Of a stretch of 64,000 nucleotides of DNA, positions 13,055 through 28,199 are shown one piece after another. Within the stretch, counting starts at the first letter, position 1. Every line of letters starts with the position of its first letter. The translations under genes and the position numbers were made by a program. Source of the DNA: Neocallimastix lanati (nom. inval.) (taxonomy: Eukaryota > Neocallimastigomycota > Neocallimastigomycetes > Neocallimastigales > Neocallimastigaceae); the NCBI GenBank assembly GCA_016946835.1, contig JACVTC010000028.1, positions 995,001 through 1,059,000 on the forward strand, given 5' to 3'. Below the pieces are notes generated by a model. The model was given only the letters and a program-made list of their open reading frames with translations, did no database searches and had not been told where the DNA came from.

Positions 13055-15630
13055 TAATAATTAATAATAATAATAATTAATAATAATAATAATAGTAATA
13101 ATAATAATAATAATTGTATATTAATATTTCGATACCAACATAAATAACATAATTAAATGTTATTTTTTTAAATTTAATATTTAGTATTTTTGAACCACAA
13201 ATTGCAAGAATATTATTTAATAATTGTGTAAAAGATTTTTTAAAGGAAAAAGCTATTCTTTTTGTTACCCAACAAAGTCAAGTAAGTTTATCTTTAAATT
13301 ATCTTTATTAATTTTTATTAATGAAAATAATTATAATAAATGTTAAATTAATAAATTATAATTTTTAATATTATTAATATTTCTTTTTTTTTTTCTCTCT
13401 CTCTCTCTCTCTCTTTTTTTTTTTTTTTTTTTTTTAAAAAAACTTTATTATATAATAGTTTTTACCAGAATGTGAATTAGTCATTATTATTGAAAATGGA
13501 GAAAGTATGGTTTATTTTTTCTTTTATTATAAAAATTAAATAGATATATAGAATATATTAATATATGAATATATAAGTTTTTTACTATATTAATATTAAG
13601 TTTTTTTTATTATTATTATTTAACAATAATTTTTATTATAATATAATTAGTTGTTGAACAAGGAAGTTATGAAGAATTAAAAGAAAGAAACATTAGTTTT
13701 TCATCATTAGTAAATGATGAACAAATTGCTCTTGATGATGAATTATTAGATTTTAATAGTAATGATAATGTAACAGATAGTAGAACAAGATCTGTTCAAG
13801 AATACTTAGAATTACCTAGTGCAAATAATGGAGACATGACTATTCATCAATTAAATAATTTACAAGTTGAAGTTACAGAAGCTACTATATCAAAAATTAT
13901 TGAAAAAAATCAACGTTCTGTTTTATCAGGAGCTCGTGTTTTATCAAATAATCAAGAAACTGTACATAGAACAATTGAACAAAATCAATTAACAATGCAT
14001 AGTATTTTAGATATTAATACTGATATAAATCGTCAAAATGAAACAAGTATCACTTATAAATCTATGTATCAAAAAGCTTATCTGAGTTATTTGCAAAGTG
14101 CTATTGGTCTACCATTAACTTTATTATTAATTGTATTCTTTATTATTGTTCATTCATTTAGATTTCTTAGTGGTATACATCCAGAAGTTTTATATTATAA
14201 TATTTTTTTAAAAATATATATATATATATATATATATAGTATCGTTATTATTAATTAATATTATTTTATATTCAATTCATAATAATTAAATAAAAAATAA
14301 TAATAATAAAAAAAAAAGATTATTGGTTAAAATACTTCATTGATAGAGAAAAAGATGATATTTATTTATTAATATATGCTGGGCTAACACTAGGTTTAGT
14401 AGTTGGTGCTATGGTACGAGGTTTATTGTTCTGTATTGTAATTTCTAAGAAAAGTCAGTCTTTCCATAATGGTATATTTAATGTAAATATTAAATTTATA
14501 AATATAATTATACATATAATTATTTTTTAATATATATATTCATATATTATTAATATGTTATTAAAATAATTATTTTATTTATTAAAATTAATATATAATC
14601 ATCTTTTAATAGTCTATCATGAGGGCGCCAATGTATTTCTTTGATACTACATCATTAGGTCTTATTCTAGCTGCATTTGCGAAACATTTATATTTAATCG
14701 ATGATTATCTTCCTGATACAATTTTCCAGTTTTTACATTATTTTCCATTCATTATTGGTACATTAATTATGGTTTTAATTGTTGTTCCATATCTTTGGAC
14801 AGTTGTTATATTTTTCATTACTTTAGTTATTCTCATAAGAACTTATTCCAGATTACCGGAACATAGATTAGAACAGTTAGAAAGTAAATATTCTATAAAA
14901 TAATAATAATAATAATAATAATTAATAATAATAATTAATAATATTATTATTAATATCATAATTTTTTTTTTTTTTAAAAAAAATTAAATATATATATGCA
15001 TAAAATAATTTATTTTTTGTATTAAATGATAAAAAAAATATATATAGGTAATACTAAAGGACCAATATTTTTACATCTCTCAACAACTCTAGAAGGTCTT
15101 TTTAGTATTAGAGTATATAGAGCTCAAGATAGATTTACTCATGTTTATAAAAATGCTATTGATGAAAATCATAAAGCTCTCTTTTCTTTAATGTTTGGTA
15201 AAATAATAATATTATTATAATATTTAAATAAATTAAAAATAAAGAATAAAATAAGATAAAATTAAAATAAAAAAATTTCATATCATATTTAAATATAATT
15301 TTGAAGTAATTAATTATTTTTATTGAATCTATTTTTTAACTATACTTAAATTATTGCTTTAATAGTGAAAACATGGATTGCTTTTTATATAGATATTGTT
15401 GCATCCCTTTTTATTTATATATCTGCATTATTTTTAGTTTTATTCCCAAATTCAAACTTTTCATTAACTGAAGTAACTCCATCTTCAACCGGTTTGGCTT
15501 TATCTAATGCATTACAGTTACTTGTTTTCTTACAATGGTTAATGCGAACAATTAGCGACATTCACGGTGCTATGTATAGTTGTTCAACTTTAAGATTATA
15601 TACTGATCACGTTCCTAGTGAAGTAATTAA

Positions 15631-15687
<57 letters not shown>

Positions 15688-17101
15688 TAAAGTTTTTGTG
15701 AAAATAATAATAGTATAATAATAATGTTATTATTATTTTTAATAATAAATAGGCACCAGCGATAGTTAATAGCAACAGACCACCAGAAGGATGGCCAAAT
15801 AACGGAAAGGTAGAATTAAATATTATTATGTAAATATTTATATATTTATATCTTGAACTTATAATTATTTAACTTTTTATTTTTTTTTTTAAAAAAAAAA
15901 AAAAAAAGATTGATTTTAGAAATGTTGTTGTAAGATATTATCAATATGCAATTGCTGTACTAAAAAATATTACTTTCAGTATTAGAGCACGTGAAACTGT
16001 TGGTGTTGTAGGAAAGAGTGGTATGTTTTAAAAAAATTAATATTAATTATTCAAATAGAATTTAATATTTTAATATGTATAAATGAATAAATAAATAAAT
16101 TTATATTATATATATGTATTATTTAAAAATAATATAGGAAGTGGAAAAACTACATTAATGATGAGTTTATTAAGAATGGTAGAAGCTTCAGAAGGAAGTA
16201 TATATATTGATGGATTAGCTATAAAAGAAATGGGTTTATATGATATAAGAAGTCGTATAGCAGTTATACCACAAGGTTTATATTTATATACATTTTTATT
16301 ATACTAATATTATGAAAACTAATTATATATATATTATAAATAGAACCCGTTTTATTTGCTGGTACTATAAGATCAAATTTAGATCCATTTGAGAAACTAA
16401 CAGATGACGAAATATGGAAAGGTAATATTATTAACTCTATGAAATCAAATAAAATAATAATTAATGAAAGTTTGTTGTTTTGCTGTTGTAATAAGAATAT
16501 TTAAATTAAAAATATATTATATATATATATTGATATGAATTTAGCCTTACAAGATGTACATATTGCAGACAGTATAGAAGAAATGCCATTAAAATTAGAA
16601 ACACCAATTATTGGTATATAGGAAATTTATATATATATATATATATATTTATTTATTTATATATTTATTTATATACTCAAAATAAAATAGAAAATGGTCG
16701 AAACTTTACATTATCAGAAAGATTATTATTTATGATTGCTAGAGCTGTTCTATTAAATACAAAAATTGTTGTTTTAGATGGTAAAATATTGCTTATATTA
16801 AAATATTTATTTGTAATATATAAATTAATGGATTTTCTAATAATTTTTATGTATTTAAACATCAAAACTAAATAAAATAAAATAAAATAAAATAAAATAA
16901 AATAAAATAAAATAAAATAAAATAAAATAAAATAAAATAAAATAAAATAAAATAAAATAAAATAAAATAAAATAAAATAAAATAAAATAAAATAAAATAA
17001 AATAAAATAAAATAAAATAAAATAAAATAAAATAAAATAAAATAAAATTAAATTAAATAAAATAAAATAAAATAAAATAAAATAAAATAAAATAAAAATA
17101 A

Positions 17102-17136
<35 letters not shown>

Positions 17137-17893
17137 CTCTTGCTGCATTAGACTATGAAACAGATGAATTAATACAAAATACCATATGGAAATGCTTTGA
17201 AAATAAAACATTAATTATTATTGCAAGTCAGTTAAGTCATATTATGAGAGCAGATAGAATTATGGTATTAGAATCAGGTGAGTATTTTAAGTTTAATTGT
17301 TCCTTATTAATCATTATTATAAAGCTATTTATTAATAATTTTTTAAACAATTACATTTGTATATATTAATTTTTTATTTATCTATTTAAATTTAAATATA
17401 AAAAATTTTAAATTTATAATAAAATAATAAAGGGCGTATTTCTGAATTTGATACACCTCAGGGATTATTATCAAATCAAAATGGGGCTTTCTCAAAAATT
17501 ATTGAACAATCTGGAGATCTGGAAGCACAAAAAATTAAAAAAGAAATATTATCTAAAATTTCACCACCAAAAAGCAATGAATCAGGATTACATGTTATGT
17601 TTAAGGAAGATCCAAATCATGTAAGTAAACATGCTAATAAAATGAATAACCAAAATAACAAATCACAACTTACCCCAATGCCAAAATCACTGGAAAATGT
17701 TTTCTTTAATATAACAAATAATTCTGAAACTATTAAAAATACACCAAGTAGCTCAAAAAGTAGTGGTGGTGGTTATACCAATTTGTTAAGTTTATATACC
17801 AATCCCAATAAAAAAGACGATGATGATGAAAAAGATATCACTGATAGAAAATCTGATCAATATTTACGTGATAATAATATATTCATTGAATAA
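9855..17893 (+). CDS. ABCC-type (MRP-like) ABC transporter, 22 exons
   Basis: Full transporter of 1464 residues, order TMD1-NBD1-TMD2-NBD2, without an MRP TMD0. Exons: 9855-10132, 10701-10977, 11129-11294, 11494-11958, 12174-12280, 12383-12558, 12647-12916, 13185-13281, 13459-13504, 13651-14172, 14319-14482, 14613-14883, 15048-15197, 15366-15622, 15753-15809, 15909-16020, 16138-16275, 16344-16421, 16545-16613, 16691-16780, 17134-17277, 17433-17893. ABCC marks are [46 protein letters not shown] and [21 protein letters not shown]2 has an intact Walker A (GKSGSGKTT, near residue 1137) and Walker B with catalytic Glu (VVLDEP). NBD1 keeps LSPGQ (near 552), but its Walker A position reads GDFASCST with no lysine, and the NBD2 signature position reads FTLSER. 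Likely exports organic anions or conjugates; the substrate is unknown. Intron 20 is filled by an AAAAT array. Confidence 0.9.
12958..13113. repeat. AAT microsatellite inside ABC transporter intron 7
   Basis: Trinucleotide ATA/AAT array with several TTA interruptions, immediately after a T run. It lies wholly between exon 7 and exon 8 of the ABC transporter. Confidence 0.9.
16871..17100. repeat. AAAAT pentanucleotide array in ABC transporter intron 20
   Basis: About 45 near-perfect AAAAT units with one short interruption near 17047, followed by a poly-A run to 17131 that directly precedes the 3' splice site at 17133. The array accounts for most of the length of this intron. Confidence 0.95.
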
Positions 17894-20105
17894 ATCAAAA
17901 AAACTTTTAAATATTGTTTTATTATACTTATTAATCATATAAAATTATATTACATTAAATATATATAAATATATTAAATATATCTAAAAACTATTTAAGG
18001 CATTAAATTATTAAAAATAATAATAATAATAAATAAATAAAATAAAATAAAATTAATAATAATAATATATAACAAAATTATTGTTATTAATTTTATTATT
18101 ATATATATTTATACATTTTAATAATTTGTATTTTTTTAATTATATTTTTTATTTTATATATTATATAATTAATAATATCTAAATATATAATATTAGTATC
18201 ATTTATTATTTAATTATAACATTTCATAATAGAAAAATATTATATATATATTAAATAAGTTTTTTTTATTTATATATATATTATTTATATTTTTATTTAT
18301 TTATTAAATATGTCTATTTTAAAATTTTAAAATTTTTATTAAAATTTTATATCAATTTCAAAATTTTATAAGATGTAATTTTTCATATTATTATAGAGCC
18401 ATAATTAATTATATAATAACATGATATATCAATTGACTTTTTAAAAAAAAATTCAGGGTGATTATTATTAATAAAAAAAAAAAAATTATAGTCACTGCGT
18501 TTTTCAAAATTTAATTTTCATAATGATTATTATAATCAATCACTGAACTTTTTTCGAAATTAAATTTTTTGAAAATTAAGAATTACCAAATTATTTTTTT
18601 ATTTATTTATTTATATATTATACTATTATTATATATAAATGTAATTTACATAATTTTTTATTTAATTATATTTTTTTTGTTCGAAATGTGTATATTTTAT
18701 ATTTTTGATATTATTTATAATTATTTATTATTTATTATTTATTATTTATTATAAATTTTTGTTTTTATTAATTTATATTTTTATTATAATATTTTATTAA
18801 TATATTTTTATTAATTATTTTAAAATTTTTAATATTAAATATTATTATATTAAAATTTTAATTAAAAAAAAAAATTAAATTTAATTTCTTTTTTTTGATA
18901 TATATTTCCATTATTTTTTAAAAATTTTAAATCATAATAAATTTATATAAAAATATAATATAAACATAATTAATTAAAATGTGATTAATAAATTGATTTG
19001 TATATTCCATATATTTAATATATACATATTTATTATTAAATATTATATGTATTAAAATATAATTATATTTTAATAACTATTATTTATCATAATTTTTTCA
19101 TTAGTAATATAATAAAGAATATTATTAAAATTCATATAAATTTACTATTATGTAAGAATAAATTCTTAACTAAATAATAGTTATATTTTATTTTAAACTT
19201 TTAAATAATCTCATATTATTAAATGTAATTTAAAATTATAATTATAATTATAATTTTCATTTTCATAATTGTTTAAATATAAATTATATAAAAGAATTAT
19301 TATTAAAAGTTAAAATTATAATACCATTAAAATCTATTTTATTAATTAAGAGAAAGTAAAATACTTGCTATTATATTATTATTTTGAATATATAATCAAA
19401 TTTTTATTCAACGAAATTTTGAATTATATTTTATAAAAGAATCAAAAATTGAAATAATAATAATAATAATAATAATATATATAGGAAAAATATATATTAT
19501 ATATAAGCCTTCCAAAAAAATAAAAAAGAAAATATGCAAACATTATAATTTAATAAAAATTATAAAAAAATAATGAAAATTATTTCAATTAATTACATTA
19601 AGTATGAAATCCCTTGTTGAAATATAATTATAATATGAAATAATAATAATAATAATAAAACAAAAAATAATAATAACAATAATTTATAAAGAACACTATT
19701 TTATTTATAAAAAAATATTTTTTAAAGTTTATTTCAATTGGGTATTATAAATATTAAAGAGAATGAAATAAGTTTGAATTTATATTTTTATTATAAAAAT
19801 ATATTAAATAAATATCTATATAAACATTATTTTAAAAATAATTAAAAAAAAAGTTAATATTATTATTATATAAAATAAAACAGAATCTATTAATTCTTTA
19901 ATAAAATTATTAAAATTTATTAATATAAATAAAATATATATATTAATTTTTATTTTTATTTTTATTTTTATTTTTTTTTTTTAAAAAAAATGTACATTAT
20001 ATTGATTGTTTTTTAAAAAATTAATTGTAATTTAATTTAAATTGTCATTAAAAAAGAAAATCAAAGAGGTAATAATTATATTTGTTATTTGAAAGAAAAA
20101 GAAAG

Positions 20106-20165
<60 letters not shown>

Positions 20166-20219
20166 AAAGTAAAAAGAAAAAGAAAATAAATTTTAATACA
20201 TAAATAAATAATTCATAAG
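17894..20219. other. AT-rich intergenic region
   Basis: About 2.3 kb between two same-strand genes with no coding frame supported. Content is A/T runs, short TA tracts, small AAT arrays (19457, 19643) and, at 20108-20162, a nearly uninterrupted poly-A tract of about 55 bases just before the next gene. Confidence 0.6.
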
Positions 20220-20618
20220 ATGGATATACAATCCTCCAGTAGTTCTGACTTGACAAGTTCAAGAAACAGAATTCCAGATTACTTATTAGATACGCCAATT
20301 TGTCAAGCCAAAAAAAAAATGAAATTAGCGAAAGACCAAACAGGAACTATGCCAATTCAGCTTCCAACCCATTGGAATCCAAAAGATAAATGTGCCCTTT
20401 TGGAATTATCAAAAGGAAATTTAAGAGTTTCATATAATGGTAAATATTTGATGAATTCAATATTAAAATAAATAATATTAATTGAAATTATTAATATATA
20501 ATATGTATCAAAAAAAAAAAAAAAAAAAAAAAAGTATTAAATGATTTATCAAAAATACAAAATATTGCTCACATAAATTTTTTAATTTGAAATTCAAATT
20601 CTTAATATAATAAAAATT

Positions 20619-20656
<38 letters not shown>

Positions 20657-22766
20657 TGATATTTATATATGAAAAAGGTACTGGTAAAAATGATAGTGAT
20701 GCTGCTGCTGTAAGAGCTAATCATCCAATGCCATATCAATGTGGTCTTTTCTATTTTGAAGTTACTATTATTAGTAAGGGTCAAAGTGGGTAAAGATCAC
20801 CGCCAATAAGTTAGATTTACTATTTTAATATATAAATAAAAATATTATTATATTTAATTTTAATTTGAATATTCAAATTATTAATATTTCAAATATAGAT
20901 ATATTGGTATTGGTTTTTGTACGTCTTCAGTAGATTTAAAAAAGCTTCCAGGTAATGTTATATATTTACTATAATTTTAATTGTTTTTTAGTTTTTTATA
21001 ATAATATGAATATATATATATTAAAAATAAATATAATAGGATGGGAAAATTATTCATGGGGTTATCATGGTGATGATGGACATTCATTCTGTTTTTCCGG
21101 TACTGGAAAAGCTTATGGTCCAACCTTTACCACAAAAGATACCATTGGCTGTTGCATAAACTTTATGGATATGACTGTTTTCTATACTAAAAATGGTGTT
21201 AATTTAGGTATTGCTTTCCGTGATATTAAAAATGATCATTTATACTATCCAGCAATTGGTCTTAGAACACCAGGTGAAATTGTTGAAGCCAATTTTGGTC
21301 AAAAAAAATTCAAATTCGATATTGAAAATTGTATAAAAGTAAAATTAATACTAATTAAAAATTTTTTCTCAAATATAATAAGAAAAAATTTTTTTTTTTA
21401 AAAAAATTTATTTTAATATAAACTAAATTAATTTATTATGCTTTTCTAATATATAATATAATATATTTTTTTTTATTTAATATATATTATTTATTATATA
21501 TTTTATTTATATATTTTTTCTGTCCCTATCATATAATTTATATCTTTTTAATCATTTATATTTTATATTTTATGTTATATATTTTATATTTTATATTTTA
21601 TATTTTATATTTTATATTTTATATTTTATTTTTTATATTTTATATTTTATATTTTATATTTTATATTTTATATTTTATTTTTATATTTTATATTTTATTT
21701 TTTATATTTTATATTTTATTTTTTATATTTTATATTTTATATTTTATATTATATATTATATATTATATATTTTATATCATCTATTTTATATTTTATATTT
21801 TATAATTAATACTTTATACTATTATTTTTATGCATTTTTATTTCCAATTAACATATAATAATAATAATAATAAAATTATAACAGGAAGAGAAAGCTAAAT
21901 TATGGCATTATATTAATACTATTGAATTACCAATATTGAAGCCAGATTTTTCTAATATAACAAATATCAATAATAAATCATCTAATGGATTAAATGAACT
22001 TGTTTTACAATACTTAGTACATCATGGATACAGTGAAACTGCTCAAACTTTTTATAATAATGCTTTCGCTAAAAATGATAAATCTATTAAACAAGATGAA
22101 AATAAGATGGAAGAATGTGATGTTATTGGTGCTGGTGGATTAAGTGGAATAGCTAAAAGTAACGAATATTTCGATATAGAAAGCTTAAAAAATCGACAAC
22201 GTAAGTATATTAGAATATTTGTAATATTCATTTAAATTATAAGAATAATAATCAATTATAATATTTAGAATGATAATAAAAAAAAATTCAAATAAAAAAA
22301 AAATATTAAATATTCATTCTATTATTATAATTGTCATTATATATATATATATTAATAATATTATAAATATATATATAAATATGAATATGATAATAATAAT
22401 TAAATGAAATTAAATAAAAAACAGGTATAAAAGAATATGTTATGAAAGGTGATATTGATTCAGCAATTGATATAACTAATCGCTTATACCCGACAGTTTT
22501 GGCCAACAATGATATATTATTATTCAACCTTCGTTGTAGAAAGTTTATAGAAATGATTCGTAAGAATGAAGAATTAGATATGGATACAGAAATTGAAACA
22601 ATAGATGAAGATGCTATGGATGCTATGGATGTTGATGATGATAAAAATAAAGCTCTGTGTCAAAGAATAATTGAAACTATGAAATATGGTCAAGAACTTC
22701 AAAGCATATATGGACAAGATGAAAGAGATGAGATTAAGGATACTTTAACTGTACGTAGAATAGATA

Positions 22767-22800
<34 letters not shown>

Positions 22801-23227
22801 TATATATAATACACACATACTATATAATAAATCAAAAATTATAATTTACTTAATAAATATTTTTATTTAAATTTATATTTATCCTTAATACAGGAAACAT
22901 TCTCATTATTTGCATATGAACATCCAAATAATAGTATTTTATCATATCTTCTTGAACCATCAAGGAGGGAAATTGTTGCTAATCAATTAAATGTTGCTAT
23001 TCTTGGTAAATTTTTAATTTATTATTAGTAATTATTATTATTATTTTTTTTTTTTTTTTTTAAATTTTTATTTATTTATTTATTTAATATTAGAATCTCA
23101 AGGCGAACCATCTAAACCTGCAATTGAAACATTATATAGACAAAGCGCTGTAGCAGTCAGAGAACTTGTAAAAAATAATGTAGGATCAGCTGCATTTATT
23201 AACGTTAAAAAAGATTGTCTTATGTAA
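20220..23227 (+). CDS. GID1: RanBP9/RanBP10-Vid30(Gid1)-like SPRY-LisH-CTLH-CRA protein
   Basis: Spliced gene of 523 residues. Exons: 20220-20439, 20678-20789, 20899-20951, 21040-21338, 21885-22200, 22425-22750, 22894-23005, 23094-23227; phases close. An N-terminal SPRY domain is shown by [50 protein letters not shown] and [14 protein letters not shown] LisH motif follows ([18 protein letters not shown]), then a CTLH segment ([18 protein letters not shown]) and a CRA-type helical tail ([11 protein letters not shown] and [15 protein letters not shown]). This order defines RanBP9/10 and yeast Vid30/Gid1, the scaffold and substrate-receptor-binding subunit of the CTLH/GID ubiquitin ligase. An acidic Met/Asp stretch interrupts the CTLH-CRA part, as in metazoan homologues. 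The gene begins after a long poly-A leader. Confidence 0.93.
21551..21805. repeat. TTTTATAT-type simple repeat in GID1 intron 4
   Basis: Degenerate array of TATTTTATATTTTATATTTTAT units lying within the intron between exons 4 and 5 of the RanBP9-like gene. The open reading frame across it is an artefact of the repeat. Confidence 0.85.
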
Positions 23228-24525
<1,298 letters not shown>

Positions 24526-25560
24526 TTAATCTTTTGAATTTTGGTTTTCAAGAGAAATACTAATATCGGCTTTTTCTTTATTTCTTAAGTCTTTTTCAGT
24601 TTGTTTTTCTTTTTTCAATTCTTGGTTGAGTGAGAATAGAAGGATCCATTTATTTGTAATCTTTTTGGCTTGTTTAGGGTTTTCTCTTATCTGATTTTCT
24701 TTTTGTTTCCTTTGACCAAGAGTAACAATAGGTTTTGGCTTATTCTTTAGATTTTTGTATATGAAGGTCTCATTTCTTCCTCTTTTTCCCATAGAGTATT
24801 CGATATGATCTTCTTCTTCACTATTTTTAAGTTCAGAGTGACTTTCTTCACGTTGATAAGCTTCTTCTTCAAAGCAACTCGTCTTCATTTACGCTTTCGA
24901 TGAAGTGACTATGATCTGAACTTGATTGATACTTTAGTGAAGCGAATTCAGTGATGATGGGAGTGCTTCTTCTCCCTTTAATTATTTTAATCGTTATTGT
25001 TCCATTTATTTCTGACGATTACCCTCAATGATTGCATTTAATTTAGGTCAATCTGGTTAAAAGTGGCCTTCTTCTTAACAGAAGAAACAAGCTCTTATCA
25101 TTAATTCCTTTATCTTCTTTGTGCGTTCATCAACAGAAGAGCAGAAAAGTTTTTCTTGATAATCGTCAAAATATTTTGGTTTGGTATCAATTTATCTACT
25201 ATTTCAGCAACTTCAAAAGCCTTGGTAAAAGACAAATAATTCTTTAATAATACTTTTCTCAAGGCTTCTTTATTGCATAAAGAAGCCTTGAGAAAGAATC
25301 AATATAATCCAGTACATTAATTTTTCTTCTTCTCTTTTTACCAAGTTTATGATACAAGAATCTGTAGCGAATGTTAAAGTCTTTTTCCTTTTTCTTTTCT
25401 TCTTATTTTTATGGAAAGAAATTCTTTTAATAAAACATTTTGATCTTCTTTCTTTCCATAAAATCTGTATAGATAGTTAATAACTTCTTCATCTAAGCTT
25501 GGATAATGATTTTCTTTTTGATCTTAATCAGTCATTTTATTTTAAATATGGATAAATGAG
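24526..25560 (-). pseudogene. decayed Ty3/gypsy-type gag with eroded CCHC zinc knuckle
   Basis: Minus-strand reading from about 25540 gives SLDEEVINYLYRFYGKK and DFNIRYRFLYHKLGKK, which resemble the Retrotrans_gag core. Then comes ARKVLLKNYLSFTKAFEVAE-like sequence and, near 25095-25040, CFF-C-stop-EEGHF-stop-PD-stop. Replacing single stop codons, this has the spacing of a C-x2-C-x4-H-x4-C zinc knuckle whose last cysteine codon has become TGA. An open Lys/Glu-rich segment of 120 residues continues to 24526. Frameshifts and stops show it is dead. No LTRs or pol were found. Confidence 0.6.
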
Positions 25561-26672
25561 ACTCTTAATCTATTGCTTTACATCTATTAAGAAACAAGGT
25601 TGATTTTTTCTTAAATATACAAATTTATATAATAACTTTATATTCAAGTAACTACACATTTAGTAACTACACATTTAATGTGAAAAGATTTACATCAATT
25701 TTATATAGATTATATATTATGATTTTGATTTACATTATTTTATAGTATGATCATACATTTTTATTACATTTTATAGATTTATGTAATATTAATTATACAT
25801 ATTATTATATTTTATTATATTATTTACATAAAATTAATTTATTTGTTTAATATATCTATATTAAAATAATAATATAATGTAATAATAATAATATATATTA
25901 TTAAAGAAATTTATTAATAAAATTATTGCATAATATATTTAAATTTTAAAGAAAAATGAAATAAACGAAATTTTAAATGTTATAATTAAAAAAAAATGTA
26001 TATATATGTATATACAATATATGTGGAGAATAATGTGATATTTAAAATGTGTATTTCCACCAATAACATTGTCAAATAAATAATAATAAGAATAAGGATA
26101 ATAAAGATAATAAAAAAAGATAATAAAATATGAAGTAAATAAATTACAAAAAACAAAAAAAATAAAAAATAAAAAAGATAGCTAATATTCTTTACATTAT
26201 TAAAGCCTTTTATTTATTTTTCTTTTCATATTAACAATCACATATATATATATTGTATTTAATTTTAAAAATTTTAATAGTCAAAATTATTTTAAGATAG
26301 AAATGTGGAGTAAAGATATAAATTGATGTAAAAAAAAAGATCATCTAAGATTAATAAATACATTAATGTACGTGAATAGTATATTTTTAATAAAAATTAT
26401 TAATTGATATAAATATTAAAAAATTAATATATAATTATTAAATAAATAAATAAATACTAAATAATTAAAAAATAAATAAGTGATAAATGAATGTGATATA
26501 TTTGAAAATTAAAATTTCAGATATATTAAAATTTTAATATAAATTTAATATATTGAGATTGTTCTTATTAAAATAATTCATTCATTTTCCTTATAATTGC
26601 TTTACTTCATGTTAAATATACCATTAATAGCTTTTATTCTAAATTGATTCTACTTATAGTTAATTAATTGAA

Positions 26673-26783
26673 TTAAAATTAATATAATAATATAAAATAT
26701 TTAAAATTAATATAATAATATAAAATATTTAAAATTAATATAATAATATAAAATATTTAAAATTAATATAATAATATATAATA
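26673..26783. repeat. 28-bp minisatellite, about 4 copies
   Basis: Four head-to-tail copies of a 28-bp unit containing AATTAATATAATAATATAAA; the last copy ends in ATATATAATATTTTT rather than the consensus. Confidence 0.88.
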
Positions 26784-26830
26784 TTTTTAATTTTATTATT
26801 TTTATTTCAATTAATAAGTTTGTTTTATAT

Positions 26831-27063
26831 GAATAAGATCAATAACTAAATATTGATATAATTTTGAATAATTTTTATAAAATAGTTTACATTAAAAAAA
26901 TATATATATTTAAAATTACCCTTCATTGATAAAAATATTTTACCTGTTTTGAATAAGATCAATGACTAATATTGATATGATTTTGAATAATTTTATAAAA
27001 TAGTTTACATTAAAAAAATATATATATTTAAAATTACCTTTCATTGATTAAGATTTTTACCTA
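26831..27063. repeat. 120-bp tandem duplication (two copies)
   Basis: GAATAAGATCAATAACTA at 26831 recurs as GAATAAGATCAATGACTA at 26951, and the following approximately 110 bases align with a few substitutions and 1-3 base indels, ending in TTTTACCT in both copies. Confidence 0.9.
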
Positions 27064-28199
27064 CTTTAAATTGAGAATATTATTATTGGTACTCCTTGAT
27101 TTGTATCAATTTACAAATTTATGATTGATGTTAAGTTATATAAAATTTTAAAGGTATAATCATTTCATTTTATATACTCTATTTATTAATACTAATAATA
27201 ATATAAATTTTCTTTTTTCTTCATTTTTTTGAAGAAATTTTGTAATTTTCATCTTTAATTGTTAATATTTATTATATATTCTTGTTATTTGTATTAAATT
27301 TTATTTCTTTATAATATTATTTAATATTATTTATTGGATTTATTTTGATTTTTTTAAAAAAAAATGATTGGTTAATGATAATAATCTTTAAATATAATTA
27401 ATATATGTATTCATATTAATAAATATATAAAAATATATAATAATAAATTATATATAAATTATTATTTTTTTATAATTAATCATAATAAATAATAAAATGT
27501 TAATAATTTTTGATGATAATAATTCATAATATATAATGTAAATAAATTTACTATGTAAACACAATATATTATTTAAATATATCTTAATGTATTTTCTATT
27601 TAAATATGATCCAGTAATATTATCTCTAAGAAGATGGTTGTAGAATATAAAATTAGAAATTTTGATAATTCTCTTTTTCTCTTCACAAAAAAAAGTTTAT
27701 AAAATTTTATATATTTATTTATTTTTTGTTTGTGGGGTATAGTATAGTTTGTTATACTATTAGAATAATAAATAGTTATTATGAATATAAAAATGAATGT
27801 TATGATTAATTTAGTTGTGTGAATGTTATAATTTTCAAAATAAAATATAATATTGAAAAAAAATATAAACATTATATAAGAAATTAATGATACATTTAAA
27901 ATTATTAAATTTTAATAATTATATTTTTATATTTGTGTATATAAATAGAATGTATATACAATAAAAAGATGTTTTGAATGGAATTTAAATTTTACTATAA
28001 ATATTAAAATTAAAATATAATATAATAGTAAAGAACTGTAATTAATTAATTAATATATTTAATGAAATATTTATATGAGTAATAATAGTAAACTTTCGAA
28101 ATTAATCGAAAGTGTATAAATATTAATATATTTTATAATACTAATCAAGATTAAAATCTATACATATTATAAAATATATAATATAGTTTTTAATACAGA

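Larger units (their letters stand above)
25561..28199. other. AT-rich intergenic region with two tandem duplications
   Basis: No gene supported. About four copies of a 28-bp unit (AATTAATATAATAATATAAA core) lie at about 26673-26783, and a two-copy 120-bp tandem duplication occupies 26831-27063. The last few hundred bases are the promoter region of the leucine fusion gene, with nothing recognisable beyond AT content. Confidence 0.55.

Noticed and set aside
18569-18754. Small hydrophobic open frame
   Set aside because: Pure A/T composition, no splice context and no recognisable residue pattern.
21572-21805. Open frame rich in Tyr, Ile, Leu and Phe
   Set aside because: It is a TTTTATAT simple repeat inside an intron of the RanBP9-like gene.
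27600-27872. Minus-strand frame of 90 residues
   Set aside because: A/T-driven composition (Ile, Phe, Lys, Tyr only) with no family resemblance or start context.
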